Source of the DNA: Planctomycetales bacterium
GTDB taxonomy: Bacteria; Planctomycetota; Planctomycetia; Planctomycetales; Planctomycetaceae
Direction: 5' to 3'
Assembly (NCBI GenBank): GCA_028285345.1
Contig: JANQPT010000031.1
Span: forward strand, 1 to 64,000
Length of the DNA stretch: 64,000 nt
Below the pieces are notes generated by a model. It made no database searches, had not been told where the DNA came from, and worked only from the letters and a program-made list of their open reading frames with translations. The number at the start of each line of letters is the position of its first letter. The first letter of the stretch is position 1. The position numbers and the translations under genes are program-made. Positions 18,105 to 27,217 of the stretch are shown one piece after another.

Positions 18105-18584
18105 TCAGTCGTCGTAGTCGACGATGACTCGACCGTTACGCGAAGTGATCTCGATGCGGTATTTGCCGTAGTCATATTTGACATAGTGGCCATTGCGGCG
18201 AGTCTTCACTTTCGGGCAACCGCAAGGGGGAACGCAGATTTGAACGTTCACGCAGGGGTTGCAGCATTGTGCACAAGGATTACAGGGATCGCAGCAGTTC
18301 CGGGGGCAGGGATCGGCGATTTGTACAATCATGGGAACCGCACAGGGATGAATGTGATGCGGATCCTTGACCCGAACGCAGTGGAACAGCGAAACGGTCT
18401 GAACCGGCGCTGCGGGAATCGGCTCGATGGCGGGTGCCGGCTGGCCCGCGGGAGGCGCGGCAAGCGGGGGCGCATCGTTTTGGTGAGTCACCGGCCCGAG
18501 AACGACAGGTCCGTCCTGTGCGAAACTCATTGTTGAGGCACACAACAATAATAGGGCTGACGTGGTAAGCATGAGAGTTTTCAT
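18105..18584 (-). CDS. Small secreted Pro- and Cys-rich protein
   Basis: A 159-residue protein with a clear signal peptide (MKTLMLTTSALLLLCAS..., cleavage near SFAQ). A Pro/Ala-rich linker (about residues 27-62) leads to a dense Cys block at about residues 92-124 with C-P-x2-C-C-x-P-C and N-P-C steps repeated, then a Tyr/Arg-rich tail with IEITSRNGRVIVDY. The Cys pattern suggests a disulfide-linked or metal-binding extracellular module; planctomycete cell walls contain Cys-rich proteins, so a wall role is possible but unproven. GAAGGAG lies 8 bases before the ATG. A hairpin with a T-run follows the stop. Confidence 0.8.
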   Translation of the reverse strand: MKTLMLTTSALLLLCASTMSFAQDGPVVLGPVTHQNDAPPLAAPPAGQPAPAIEPIPAAPVQTVSLFHCVRVKDPHHIHPCAVPMIVQIADPCPRNCCDPCNPCAQCCNPCVNVQICVPPCGCPKVKTRRNGHYVKYDYGKYRIEITSRNGRVIVDYDD

Positions 18585-19184
18585 CGAAAATGCTCCTTCT
18601 CAGATGAACCTTCCGTGCTGCCGCCAGATCGTTCGAGACGCTCGAAGGGACACTGGATCGGGCAGCGAGTGGTTGTCTTACCCCACAATCAGGCGACTCC
18701 GTTATGCCGCCTTATTGCTCTATGTGAAGCGAAACAGCTTCGCTGGGATATCCTGGGGATGCTGTGCAAAACCGAATCGGTCGGAAGGCGGGTTTGCACT
18801 CGCTAAGTATATCTCAGAATTCAACCCCTTTCCCGGCAAATCCAAGACTTCCCCTGAGAAATCCGCCCAATCTGGGCGAATTCTTCCGGTTAGGAATACT
18901 AGGAAATTCTTGCTCGTGCAAGTCATACGGCCTCCTTTCCCACAAACAAGAAAAAATCATTACGAACCCCCACAGCGCGGGTTTCGACGGCCGGCGACGA
19001 GGGGATCAGACACCGCCAGAACCTCGCTCCAACGGCAGAATATTGCAGGGTTACCAACTGTCATTCATAATGTGATCCAGGCGAGATAATTCTCGCGTTG
19101 GACACTTTTGTGTCATGAATCTCAGCGGTTTACGATGACCGCTGACTCGCAGCACTTTCGGCAATTCAATCCAAAGGGAACTTA
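18585..19184. other. Intergenic region, 600 bases
   Basis: Between divergent genes. It contains the three leader hairpins at 19081-19144, and otherwise only small imperfect palindromes such as agcgaa/ttcgct near 18727. A plus-strand frame at 18562-19089 overlaps the neighbouring gene start and shows no family features, so I do not call it. Confidence 0.5.
19081..19144 (+). promoter_or_regulatory. Three consecutive hairpins in the leader of the cytochrome lipoprotein gene
   Basis: Three perfect stems in a row: gcgaga/tctcgc (19081-19096), gacac/gtgtc with a tttt loop (19101-19114) and cagcggt/accgctg (19123-19144). They end 40 bases before the GTG start at 19185. They could be an operator, an attenuator or an upstream terminator; the sequence does not decide. 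Confidence 0.4.
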
Positions 19185-20276
19185 GTGGCACGGGACCGAC
19201 GACGAAACACCGCGAACAGCGCTGGTGCAGTGCTTTGCTTGGCTGCGCTGATTGCCGTTGCCGGCTGCTCAGGAAACAAAGTCTCCGATCAGGCGGATCA
19301 ATCGACTAACGCGCCGGGCAGTCGCGAACCGTCACCTGCCGCTGCGCCGGCGCCGACAGAACACGCGGAAACCGCGGAAGGTCCTCGAACAATATCCGGC
19401 ATTCCGCTCGATGTATGGCCGGACGTTTGGTTTGACGATCCGGTGGCAGTTGCGGCAGACGCTGCGCAGGCAGCAAAGCCTGGGCAAACAACAACGAATG
19501 GAGACACTGCGGAGTCGCAGCCGGATGTCACTGCGGCCGACGATTCGCCTGCGGACAAGCCGAATCCGAACCAACCGCAGTGGGCGTCGTTGTTGACGTC
19601 GGAAGAATTGAAGCAGGAGACCAAGGAGATCCGGATTTCGCTGAAACAGGCGTTTCAATCGGTGCAGCGGTACAACGGACACTACAAGAACGTGAGTGTT
19701 GACGGCAGCGTGTTGGCCGTGTTGGCGATGGTTGCGAATGAGAGTCCGGACTCGCTTGTCTGGAAAAAGAAAGCGCTCGTCATACGCGATCTTGCCGCCG
19801 AGATGTCGGCGGCGGCCGGCGGGCTGGGCAGAAAACATTATGACCCCGCGCTGGTTCACTACGAACAGATTGATCAATTGCTGTCGGGCAACGCACCCGC
19901 AAAACTGCCGGCTCCGAAGGTTGAGGCCACATTTGATGAGTTCGCGCCCCGCGGCGAACTGATGAAGCGCCTGCAGCGAAGCCACGAGCGAATTCAGGCC
20001 AACGCGAGCGACGAAAGAAGCTTTCAAGCGGAAGCCGAACAGTTGCGGCATGAATCATTGGTGGTCGCGCTGCTGGGGGCGGTGACGTCTCTTGAAGATT
20101 ACGACATGTCGGACGAACCGGAATACGCGGCGCAGGCGCGAAACATTGTGCAGGCCGGTTTGGATGCCGCCCGTTCCGCCGAACGTTCCGATTTCGAAGC
20201 GTTTTCCGAAGCCCGCGAGCGGATAACCAAGTCGTGCACGGCCTGTCATCTCGACTTTCGGTTCGATGAAGAATAA
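19185..20276 (+). CDS. Cytochrome c-type lipoprotein
   Basis: A 363-residue probable lipoprotein. After a basic N-terminus, a hydrophobic stretch ends in AVAGC with the lipidated Cys at residue 28. A long Pro/Ala/Thr-rich linker (30-130) leads to an all-helical domain, and the only heme site, SCTACH, is at residues 350-355 close to the C-terminus. A single CxxCH at the end of a helical domain is the arrangement of class II (cytochrome c'-like) cytochromes. Probably a periplasmic electron carrier. GTG start preceded by AAAGGGA. Followed by a protease gene on the same strand after 73 bases. Confidence 0.78.
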   Translation: MARDRRRNTANSAGAVLCLAALIAVAGCSGNKVSDQADQSTNAPGSREPSPAAAPAPTEHAETAEGPRTISGIPLDVWPDVWFDDPVAVAADAAQAAKPGQTTTNGDTAESQPDVTAADDSPADKPNPNQPQWASLLTSEELKQETKEIRISLKQAFQSVQRYNGHYKNVSVDGSVLAVLAMVANESPDSLVWKKKALVIRDLAAEMSAAAGGLGRKHYDPALVHYEQIDQLLSGNAPAKLPAPKVEATFDEFAPRGELMKRLQRSHERIQANASDERSFQAEAEQLRHESLVVALLGAVTSLEDYDMSDEPEYAAQARNIVQAGLDAARSAERSDFEAFSEARERITKSCTACHLDFRFDEE

Positions 20277-20349
20277 GATGTGGGATGTGCCCAATTGGTT
20301 CGGCTCCCTGCGAGGAGCTGAACAGGTTTTATCACGATAAGGATTCGTT

Positions 20350-21345
20350 ATGCATCGATTCGCGTCCGGTCGCCGGGCCATGTTATTGTTGCCGGCGGCG
20401 GTCATGAGCGCATTCCTCGCAGGCGTCCTGCACGGCGATGTGATTGAATTGAAGACCGGACAGAAACTCGAGGGAGAAGTCCTCAAAGAGGGGAGTGATC
20501 AGCTGATTATCGATTTGGGAGTCGATATCGTGAGAATTCCCAAGACCCGGATTAAGTCACGGACGGGCGCGACGACAAAACCTCAACAGGGTACGGACGC
20601 GGTCAAACAGTCCGAGATTTATAGTTCCGCGAAATTGCCGGTGCGGTCGACAAAGGAATTGACGCAGCGGTTCGGTGAGGCGGTTGTGCTGGTTAAAACC
20701 CCCAGCGGGCTGGGGTCGGGGTTTATTTTGAACGAGCGCGGCCACTGTGTCACGAACTATCATGTCGTGGAGCAAGAGACGCGCATCGCGGCAACGGTAT
20801 TTCATCAAAACGGAGAGGGCGAGTTTGTCCGGCGTCAGATTAATGACGTTAAAATCGTCGCGCTCAACCCGTTCCTCGATTTGGCGCTGCTGCAGATTCC
20901 GGTCCAAAAGGATTTGAAGTTTCGACATGTGTACATCGCGGAAGAGGACGAAGCTCAACGAGACGGCGACGGTGTGTTCGCGATCGGCAATCCGCTGGGG
21001 TTGGAGCGTTCCGTTTCACAAGGGATCATCAGCAACCGCAACCGCAATTTTGAAGGCTTGGTGTTTATTCAAACCACAACCGAGATCAACCCCGGCAACA
21101 GCGGCGGACCGCTATTTAACATGCAGGGCGAGGTGATCGGCGTGACGAACATGAAGCTTCGTTTTTCAGAAGGGCTGGGGTTTGCGATACCCGTCGGTTA
21201 TCTGAAACAGTTTTTGAATAACCGCGAGGCGTTTGCATACGACAAAAACAATCCCAACACGGGATTTCGTTATTTGGATCCCCCCCGCAGAAAGAAGACG
21301 ACTACTCCCCCTCGCAACTCGTCTCCGAAAACGGCGGAGAAGTAA
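20350..21345 (+). CDS. Secreted trypsin-like serine protease (HtrA/S1C-type, no PDZ)
   Basis: A 331-residue exported protease. A signal peptide (about residues 1-28) is followed by a short SH3-like segment ([16 protein letters not shown]) common in planctomycete proteins. The catalytic domain has the full triad: His in TNYHVV, Asp in FLDLALLQ and Ser in GNSGGPLF. The C-terminus is a basic Pro/Thr tail with no PDZ domain, which differs from DegP/DegS. Substrates are unknown; envelope protein quality control is likely. The ATG fits the signal peptide. Confidence 0.88.
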   Translation: MHRFASGRRAMLLLPAAVMSAFLAGVLHGDVIELKTGQKLEGEVLKEGSDQLIIDLGVDIVRIPKTRIKSRTGATTKPQQGTDAVKQSEIYSSAKLPVRSTKELTQRFGEAVVLVKTPSGLGSGFILNERGHCVTNYHVVEQETRIAATVFHQNGEGEFVRRQINDVKIVALNPFLDLALLQIPVQKDLKFRHVYIAEEDEAQRDGDGVFAIGNPLGLERSVSQGIISNRNRNFEGLVFIQTTTEINPGNSGGPLFNMQGEVIGVTNMKLRFSEGLGFAIPVGYLKQFLNNREAFAYDKNNPNTGFRYLDPPRRKKTTTPPRNSSPKTAEK

Positions 21346-21580
21346 GCCGTCCGCTGTTGTTCAGCTGGGCAGGTCAATCCAGGGCTGGGGCTGGGACAAT
21401 TTGCTTTCCCCTGCTAGACTTCCCCTGCGACAGCAGTAGAATCGATGACTACCGGTCAAGGCGTTGCATGTTGGCGCTTTGAAGAGCCCGCTCGGGTCGC
21501 CATTGGCAACGACAACGGGTCGTCAGTGTCACAGAGATTGGCCACGGCCCACGAAATTCGGAAAGGATGAATCGGAACCT

Positions 21581-23344
21581 ATGAAACGCCTTGTTCACAT
21601 CACACTGAGTTTCGCGGTCTGTTGTTCGGTGATCGCCGGAGTTTTCCAGTCCGGACATGCAGCGGAGAAGATCCCCAGTGCGCGTAGGCTCCCTTCACGG
21701 GCGTACGGCTATTTGAGCATTCGGGATGCCCAAGAACTCAAGCAGAAGTTTTCCGCCTCCCTGTTCGGGCAATTGCTGAATCAGCCCGAGTTGGCGGACG
21801 TGAAGGAGAACATCTACACGGTCCTCAAAGAGAACGCCGGCGAATTTGAGGAGCGGACGGGAATCACGCTTGAAGAGTTGTTGTCGATTCCACAGGGAGA
21901 GTTGGCGGTCGCATTGATTAAGCCGCCCGGAAAGGCGTTGGCTCCGGTCGCGTTTGTCGACTACGGGGACAAAGGCGACATTGTGGAGAAGCTGTTCGGG
22001 AATTTGGGGGAATATCTGCAGGATCAAGGCGCGGAACGTTCGACGGAGGAATTCGCAGAGTCAGAGATCGTGATCTACAAAGAAGGCGAAGCCGAGTCGG
22101 GCGGCATCAACCTGGCCTACTGCCGTAAGGATCAGACTTTGGTGGTCGGATACGGCGTCGATACGGTCAAAGCGGTCCTGACACGTTGGGACGGTGAGCA
22201 CGACAACACGCTGTTGAGCAACGACGTGTTCAGCTATCTCGTTAAGAAGTGCAACGGCGAAGGTTCCAGCGATTCTGCCCAGATTACGTGGTACCTCGAC
22301 CCGCTGGGGCTGGTGCAGGCCGGTTTAAGCGCCAATGCCCGGACCGCGCCGCAGTTACAAATGGTTGTCGGCATGTTTCCTGTGCTGGGCTTGGATAAAC
22401 TGAAGGCGATCGGCGGCACTGTGGAATTTGCCAACAGCGAGTTTGATACACTTTCGCGATTCTTGGTTTACATAGAACAACCGACGAGCGGGCTGATGAA
22501 CGTCTTCAAGTTTCCGGCCGGCGCACAGTCTCCTCCTTCGTGGGTCTCAAATAGCGCGTCCAGCTTTTCGTCGGTGAATTGGGATATTGAGAAAGCGTAC
22601 CAGTCGGTCGCCACACTGATTAATACATTTCAGGGGGCCGGCGCACTAGAGCGATTGCTCGATGAGTCGTCGGATCGGTTGTTTTCCGGCGACCTCCACT
22701 TGAAGACCGATTTTCTGGATTTGCTGACGGGCAAGATCGTGATGCTCTCCGACCAACCGGACGAGGAGGATCTTGAGAAAACCCGTTCGCTGTTTGCGTT
22801 GGAAGTGAAGAATGCCGGAGATGCGGAGGCGACGCTGTCGAAGATCGCGTCGATCGACGGATTCCCGGGCGAGACGCGGGATTTCCGCGGCCACACAATC
22901 TATGAATTGCCGCTGGGCGGACTTGCGGCGTTGAACCCGCAATTCGGAGGGGGCGGCGAGGATGCGAAGATGGGACTCGCGGTGGTGCACGACCACTTGA
23001 TGATCGCGATGGACGTGACCTTGCTCGAGCAGGTGATCCGCAATGATCCGGACGCCCAGAAGTTGGCCGATTCCGACACATTCAAGGAGATCGCCAAGCA
23101 TTTCCCGCAAAAGACTTCGGTCATCAGTTACAATAAAGATGAGGCGGAGCTGAAGTCGGTTTATCAAATGCTGCGTCAGGGTAACGCTGAATTCTTATTC
23201 GGAGGCGCATTGCGGGACATTGATTTTTCCCTGCTGCCGAAGTTGGAAACGATCAGCCGTTTTCTGCCGCCTAGCGGAAGCTACATGATTCCGGACGAGC
23301 GGGGTTTCTTTGTGCAAAGTTTCACCGCGAAAAAGGCTGAATAG
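21581..23344 (+). CDS. Large secreted protein, DUF3352-like
   Basis: A 587-residue exported protein with a signal peptide (KRLVHITLSFAVCCSVIAGV, cleavage near GHAA). The body resembles the DUF3352-type proteins of planctomycetes: LPSRAYGYLSIRDAQEL, FGQLLNQPELADV, EERTGITLEELL, a later FALEVKN and an IYELPLGG block. No catalytic residues or cofactor motifs are visible and its function is unknown. The ATG at 21581 is chosen over an upstream frame start at 21464 because the signal peptide starts there and GGAAAGGA lies about 13 bases upstream. Confidence 0.72.
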   Translation: MKRLVHITLSFAVCCSVIAGVFQSGHAAEKIPSARRLPSRAYGYLSIRDAQELKQKFSASLFGQLLNQPELADVKENIYTVLKENAGEFEERTGITLEELLSIPQGELAVALIKPPGKALAPVAFVDYGDKGDIVEKLFGNLGEYLQDQGAERSTEEFAESEIVIYKEGEAESGGINLAYCRKDQTLVVGYGVDTVKAVLTRWDGEHDNTLLSNDVFSYLVKKCNGEGSSDSAQITWYLDPLGLVQAGLSANARTAPQLQMVVGMFPVLGLDKLKAIGGTVEFANSEFDTLSRFLVYIEQPTSGLMNVFKFPAGAQSPPSWVSNSASSFSSVNWDIEKAYQSVATLINTFQGAGALERLLDESSDRLFSGDLHLKTDFLDLLTGKIVMLSDQPDEEDLEKTRSLFALEVKNAGDAEATLSKIASIDGFPGETRDFRGHTIYELPLGGLAALNPQFGGGGEDAKMGLAVVHDHLMIAMDVTLLEQVIRNDPDAQKLADSDTFKEIAKHFPQKTSVISYNKDEAELKSVYQMLRQGNAEFLFGGALRDIDFSLLPKLETISRFLPPSGSYMIPDERGFFVQSFTAKKAE

Positions 23345-23391
23345 CTGTCGCTTCCATTCTTCAGTGCTGTACGGGAAAGGACGTGAGTTGG

Positions 23392-23844
23392 ATGTTGTCG
23401 CAAACGGTTGAATACGCGTTGCGCGCGATTGTGTGCCTGGCGAACGAGGCGCCCGCTGCGCAGACTAATGTCCAACTCGCGGAAGTCACCAAAGTGCCCG
23501 CAGCCTATCTTTCGAAGGTGATGGCGAGCTTGAATCGTGCCGGCTTGGTTCGTTCGCAGCGCGGGCCCAACGGCGGATTTACGCTGAGTGAAGCCCCCGA
23601 AGACCTTGTGCTGTTGGAAGTCGTCAACGCAGTTGATCCGCTCCAGAGAATTGAGAAGTGCCCGCTGGGGATCGAGGGGCACGGCACGCGGCTGTGCGCG
23701 CTGCATCGCCACATGGACCACGTGATCGCCACGGTGGAGGAGTCGTTCGCGTCCACGACCTTGGCTGACATTCTGGCGGAAAACACCGGCAGCACCCCGC
23801 TTTGCGACGGGCCGCGCAAAATGATCGTCGATCTGACGATGTAA
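23392..23844 (+). CDS. Rrf2-family transcriptional regulator
   Basis: A 150-residue winged-helix regulator. It opens with LSQTVEYALRAIVCLA and continues with AAYLSKVMASLNRAGLV and SQRGPNGGFTLS, the Rrf2 DNA-binding signature. Two Cys (CPLGIEGHGTRLC) in the sensor loop are spaced unlike the three-Cys IscR or NsrR sites, so an Fe-S cluster is possible but not certain. The ATG at 23392 is preferred to GTG at 23383 because family members start at this Met; GGGAAAGGA lies upstream of both. Targets unknown. Confidence 0.87.
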   Translation: MLSQTVEYALRAIVCLANEAPAAQTNVQLAEVTKVPAAYLSKVMASLNRAGLVRSQRGPNGGFTLSEAPEDLVLLEVVNAVDPLQRIEKCPLGIEGHGTRLCALHRHMDHVIATVEESFASTTLADILAENTGSTPLCDGPRKMIVDLTM

Positions 23845-23947
23845 CGGGCCGCGTGTCGCGTGGCCGTTGTCTCCGAGCCGGCTGTTTTGTGCCAGAATCG
23901 CGGAAGTGTGATCTGTTTCACGGATTGCGCGGCCGGTTTGCGCGTCT

Positions 23948-24047
23948 AATCAAACAGAGTGAGCGGATTTTACGTACGCAGAGACAACCTGTTTGATTGG
24001 CGGAGTTTAGGACACCCCCGCCGGCACGCTCGCCGTTTGTCAAACAG
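23948..24047. promoter_or_regulatory. Three TCAAACAG boxes upstream of the sigma factor gene
   Basis: aatcaaacag (23948-23957) and its perfect complement ctgtttgatt (23989-23998) form an inverted pair 31 bases apart. A third copy, tcaaacag (24040-24047), overlaps the palindrome gtttgtcaaac (24035-24045). All lie between the Rrf2 gene and the sigma factor start, so they may be binding sites controlling the sigma operon. Confidence 0.45.
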
Positions 24048-24109
24048 GCTCCACTGAGTTCGGTTAAGTGCGGTCCGTAACTGTTTTTGAAAACAGACTT
24101 GCTGACGTG

Positions 24110-24730
24110 ATGGACAACGAAACTCGAACTGATCTGTCTGATGAAGAGATTGTCCGGCTGTTACAGTCGGATCGCGATGAAGGACTGCGACGGCTCATCC
24201 GCAAATACGGGGGCCGAATTCGCGGTTGGCTACGCAAGCGCTACGGCAATATACTACAAGATTGCGAATACGACGAGGTGCTGAGCACTGCGTCGTTTAA
24301 CGCATGGAGGTATTGCGGCCGTTACGATTCCACTCGAGGTTCACTCGGCGCGTGGTACCTGCGAATTGCGCAGCATGCTGCCATCGATCTATTGCGAGCG
24401 GAAAACCGGCACCGGCACACTGCGTTAATCGAAAACGACGTGCGTGATCGCCTTTCAGAGGCCTCGTACGCTGAAATCTTCGAGGAATCGACGACGGTCC
24501 GACCAGCACAGTTCGTTCAGCTTGAGGCGGCGGTCAATCAGTTGCCCCCGCTGCAGCGGGCAATTATCGAAGCCGACCTCGCGGCCAACGGTCGAGCTGC
24601 CGCCGAGCGGCTTGCCTTGCGACATAACACATCTGTCAGTGTAATCTATGTGTCACGGAACAAGGCGATCAAGCGTTTGAGGAAGCTGATGCAAATCCCC
24701 ATCGGCGAAGAAATGAAGGAATCGACGTGA
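24110..24730 (+). CDS. RNA polymerase sigma-70 family (ECF-like) factor
   Basis: A 206-residue cytoplasmic sigma factor. The N-terminal helices (DEEIVRLLQSDRDEGLRRLIRKYGG) and LSTASFNAWRYCGRYDSTRGSLGAWYLRIAQHAAIDLLR give region 2, and LPPLQRAIIEADLAANGRAAAERLALRHNTSV gives region 4. Alternatives are GTG at 24068; the ATG at 24110 is preferred because it begins just before the conserved region. The next gene starts inside its stop codon. This points to a sigma/regulator pair controlled from the upstream TCAAACAG region. Confidence 0.82.
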   Translation: MDNETRTDLSDEEIVRLLQSDRDEGLRRLIRKYGGRIRGWLRKRYGNILQDCEYDEVLSTASFNAWRYCGRYDSTRGSLGAWYLRIAQHAAIDLLRAENRHRHTALIENDVRDRLSEASYAEIFEESTTVRPAQFVQLEAAVNQLPPLQRAIIEADLAANGRAAAERLALRHNTSVSVIYVSRNKAIKRLRKLMQIPIGEEMKEST

Positions 24731-25236
24731 TTCGGGACGATGACAGCCAGTTTTGGGACGAGCTATGCGATCAGGCGATCCCTGCGCGCGGATTTCGTCC
24801 CCTGTCTGTCGAGGAGAGCGAACGGGAATTGTTCGCCGCCGACGAGGAGACGCTGACCGACGGCCAGATCGAGGCGATTGCCGGGCGGGCGGCTGAGAAG
24901 CAGACGGTTGCTCTGCCTGCTCCCGGTTTGCCGGTCACCAGAAGTCGTCAGCTGTTTTTGAAACGCGCCGTTTTGGCGGCCTTGGCGATTGTAATCGCGG
25001 CCGCTGCTGGAATGACGTTTTGGCCGGCCAACGACGAGCGGGCTCCCGATCAACTGCATTCCAACGGTATGATCGCCGACGACGATCCGCCGTCATCACG
25101 CGGCGGATCTGGAATGACATTGCCCGAGGGCCCCAAGAAGACGGTTCCGCAAGGCTTCCATTCGAAAATCAAATCGGGTGATCCGCGGGCGCCATTCCAG
25201 CAATGTCCTAAAGGGGGCGACCACGGTCGCGAGTGA
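24727..25236 (+). CDS. Putative membrane-bound sigma-factor partner (anti-sigma-like)
   Basis: A 169-residue protein beginning at GTG in a GTGA overlap with the sigma gene stop, which suggests translational coupling. The N-terminal 75 residues are acidic and soluble, a single hydrophobic helix spans about residues 80-101 (RAVLAALAIVIAAAAGMTFW), and a Pro/Gly-rich tail would lie outside. This layout and gene position fit an anti-sigma factor, but there is no Zn-binding HxxxCxxC motif and no recognised family. Function inferred from context only. Confidence 0.6.
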   Translation: MIRDDDSQFWDELCDQAIPARGFRPLSVEESERELFAADEETLTDGQIEAIAGRAAEKQTVALPAPGLPVTRSRQLFLKRAVLAALAIVIAAAAGMTFWPANDERAPDQLHSNGMIADDDPPSSRGGSGMTLPEGPKKTVPQGFHSKIKSGDPRAPFQQCPKGGDHGRE

Positions 25237-25360
25237 CGTCAGGCGTGCCCGGCGATTGCCGCATGGTGCGATTTCCCTTGATCCGGCGCAGCGTGGCGTC
25301 GTATAACCCCGCCGCTGTTAATCCGCCGCGTAAGACGGCCATAGCGGGGTCGATCGTTTG

Positions 25361-26299
25361 ATGTTGGTCCGCGTGAAGAATCTGGCGAAGAGTTTTCAGG
25401 GAACGCGTGCGGTTGACGGCGTTAGTTTTGAGATAAGCGAGTTCGGTATCTGCGGCCTGATCGGCCCGAACGGCGCTGGAAAGACGACGACGTTGCGCAT
25501 GTTGACGTCTTATTTAACGCCGACCGCCGGCACTGTCTGTATTGCGGGATTTGATAGCGTACGGCAACCGCTGCCGTTGCGGGGGCGAATTGGCTACCTG
25601 CCCGAGGGGAGTGCCCTTCCTCAAGACGCGCGGGTTGATGAATACTTGGCATTTCGCGCAGGACTCAAAGGAGTGGAACGTCGCCGGCGCACTGCGGAGC
25701 TCGACCGGTGTTTGCAGATTTGCGGGCTGACCGGTCAACGGCGTCGGATTCTCGGACGGCTGTCCCATGGCCAGCAGCGCCGCGCGGCGCTGGCGGACGC
25801 TTTACTGAACGATCCACCCGTGTTGATTCTCGACGAGCCGACGATTGGCTTAGATCCGCTGCAAGTGCTGCACTTGCGCGGATTTTTGAGCGAAGTTGCC
25901 TCCACTCACTGTGTGTTGATTTCGACGCATGTGCTCTCTGAAGCTGAGGCTGTCTGTGATCGGGTATTGATCATGAATGGCGGCCGCCTGGCCGACGACA
26001 TTGACCTGCGGGAAGATGGTGCGCGGCAAGCTTGTTTTGTGGAAGTGGACGGAGTTTTGGAGGAGCTGACCGCCGTTTTCACTGGAATTGCCACAGGCGT
26101 CGACGTCAAGTGGCTCTCATCGGCGGGCTGCTGGCATCGACTCGAGTTATCGGCTGCGTCGGTGGAGGACCTTCGCAGTGAGGTCGCGGCAACCTGCTTA
26201 AGGCAGGGTTGGAAAGTTCGAGAGCTGACCGCCTCGCCGCGCTCATTAGAGACTCGGTTTGTCCGCGCGGTGTTGCCTGATTCCAGAAAGGCGGCGTGA
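25361..26299 (+). CDS. ABC transporter ATP-binding protein (GldA-like)
   Basis: A 312-residue ATPase with Walker A GPNGAGKTTT (about residues 35-44), Q-loop region, signature LSHGQQRRAALADALL, Walker B VLILDEPTIGLD and the switch His in STHVLSEAEA. A C-terminal extension of about 80 residues is typical of ABC-2 ATPases. With the permease that overlaps its stop and the auxiliary protein after that, it forms a GldA/F/G-type exporter operon. An in-frame TTG lies one codon upstream; ATG is chosen. Cargo is unknown. Confidence 0.88.
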   Translation: MLVRVKNLAKSFQGTRAVDGVSFEISEFGICGLIGPNGAGKTTTLRMLTSYLTPTAGTVCIAGFDSVRQPLPLRGRIGYLPEGSALPQDARVDEYLAFRAGLKGVERRRRTAELDRCLQICGLTGQRRRILGRLSHGQQRRAALADALLNDPPVLILDEPTIGLDPLQVLHLRGFLSEVASTHCVLISTHVLSEAEAVCDRVLIMNGGRLADDIDLREDGARQACFVEVDGVLEELTAVFTGIATGVDVKWLSSAGCWHRLELSAASVEDLRSEVAATCLRQGWKVRELTASPRSLETRFVRAVLPDSRKAA

Positions 26300-27174
26300 T
26301 GCGGGCGAGTGAAATAGGTTCGCGTGGGACGGCGCGGGTGGCAGGTACCGCAGAGTCGCTGGCCGCGCGGCTCCGCGATATTGGGGGGCGTGCTGTGCAC
26401 GATCTGCGGGTCGTGACCTGGATCTTCATCTGGGAGCTGCGCGGCTATTTTCGCAAGCCGACCTCCTGTGTGCTGTTGCTGGCGTGCACGCTGGTGGCGG
26501 GATGGAATTTTTCGCTGTTAGTCACGCTGCTCTCCACAGGCCGCGTTGTTCCCGTCCAGATCGCGGACGAACCGTTGGCTCAGTTCCTGGGGCCGAATGT
26601 CTTTCTCGTGTTTTCACTGATGATGGTGCTGCCGGTGGTGACGATGGGAGTTGTTGCGGACGAACGTCGCCGCGGCATCTGGGAGATGCTGCTGACCGCT
26701 CCTGTTGACGTGCGGCAGGTCATCTGGGCAAAGTTTGCGGCGGCTTGGTGCGTGGTTGTATTGAACACCTTGCCCTGGGTGTATTTCATTTCAGTCTTGT
26801 ATTTGTTCGGCGGGGGGGACTTTGACGTGGGCCACCTCATCGGCGGGTGCGCCGGAATCGCCACGAACTGCTTGACCTTGTGCGCGATTGGAGTGTTTTG
26901 CTCCGCTTGTTGCCGCACGCCTTTTGCGGCGGCGGTGGCAACGGTGGGCGCAACGATTGGTCTGCTGTTGCTCAGTCTGTTGCCGCGAGTGTTGGAGTAT
27001 TGGAGATTGTCGCCGCTTTGGGTCTCCTCTGCGAAATGGTTGGCCTGTTGGGAACATTTGGCGGAATTTAGCAGCGGCGTGATCGATCCGCGGATCGTGA
27101 TAGGGCATATCACCGCAGCGGCAGTCTTTTTGTGGCTGGCCGTACAAGTCTCGGAACTGCGGCAGTCCAACTGA
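26299..27174 (+). CDS. ABC transporter permease (GldF/ABC-2 type)
   Basis: A 291-residue inner-membrane protein with about six hydrophobic helices after a soluble N-terminus. LGPNVFLVFSLMMVLPVVTMG and DERRRGIWEMLLTAPV are the typical ABC-2/GldF sequence following the second helix. Its start overlaps the TGA of the ATPase gene (a GTG one codon upstream is possible). Together with its neighbours it would form the membrane channel of the exporter. Confidence 0.85.
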   Translation: MRASEIGSRGTARVAGTAESLAARLRDIGGRAVHDLRVVTWIFIWELRGYFRKPTSCVLLLACTLVAGWNFSLLVTLLSTGRVVPVQIADEPLAQFLGPNVFLVFSLMMVLPVVTMGVVADERRRGIWEMLLTAPVDVRQVIWAKFAAAWCVVVLNTLPWVYFISVLYLFGGGDFDVGHLIGGCAGIATNCLTLCAIGVFCSACCRTPFAAAVATVGATIGLLLLSLLPRVLEYWRLSPLWVSSAKWLACWEHLAEFSSGVIDPRIVIGHITAAAVFLWLAVQVSELRQSN

Positions 27175-27217
27175 GCGTTTCGGGTTTCGGATACGTCTGT
27201 GGGAGAATTGAAGTCAA

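Noticed and set aside
18562-19089. A 175-residue plus-strand frame upstream of the cytochrome lipoprotein gene.
   Set aside because: It overlaps the start of the Cys-rich gene, shows no conserved sequence and runs through hairpin DNA.
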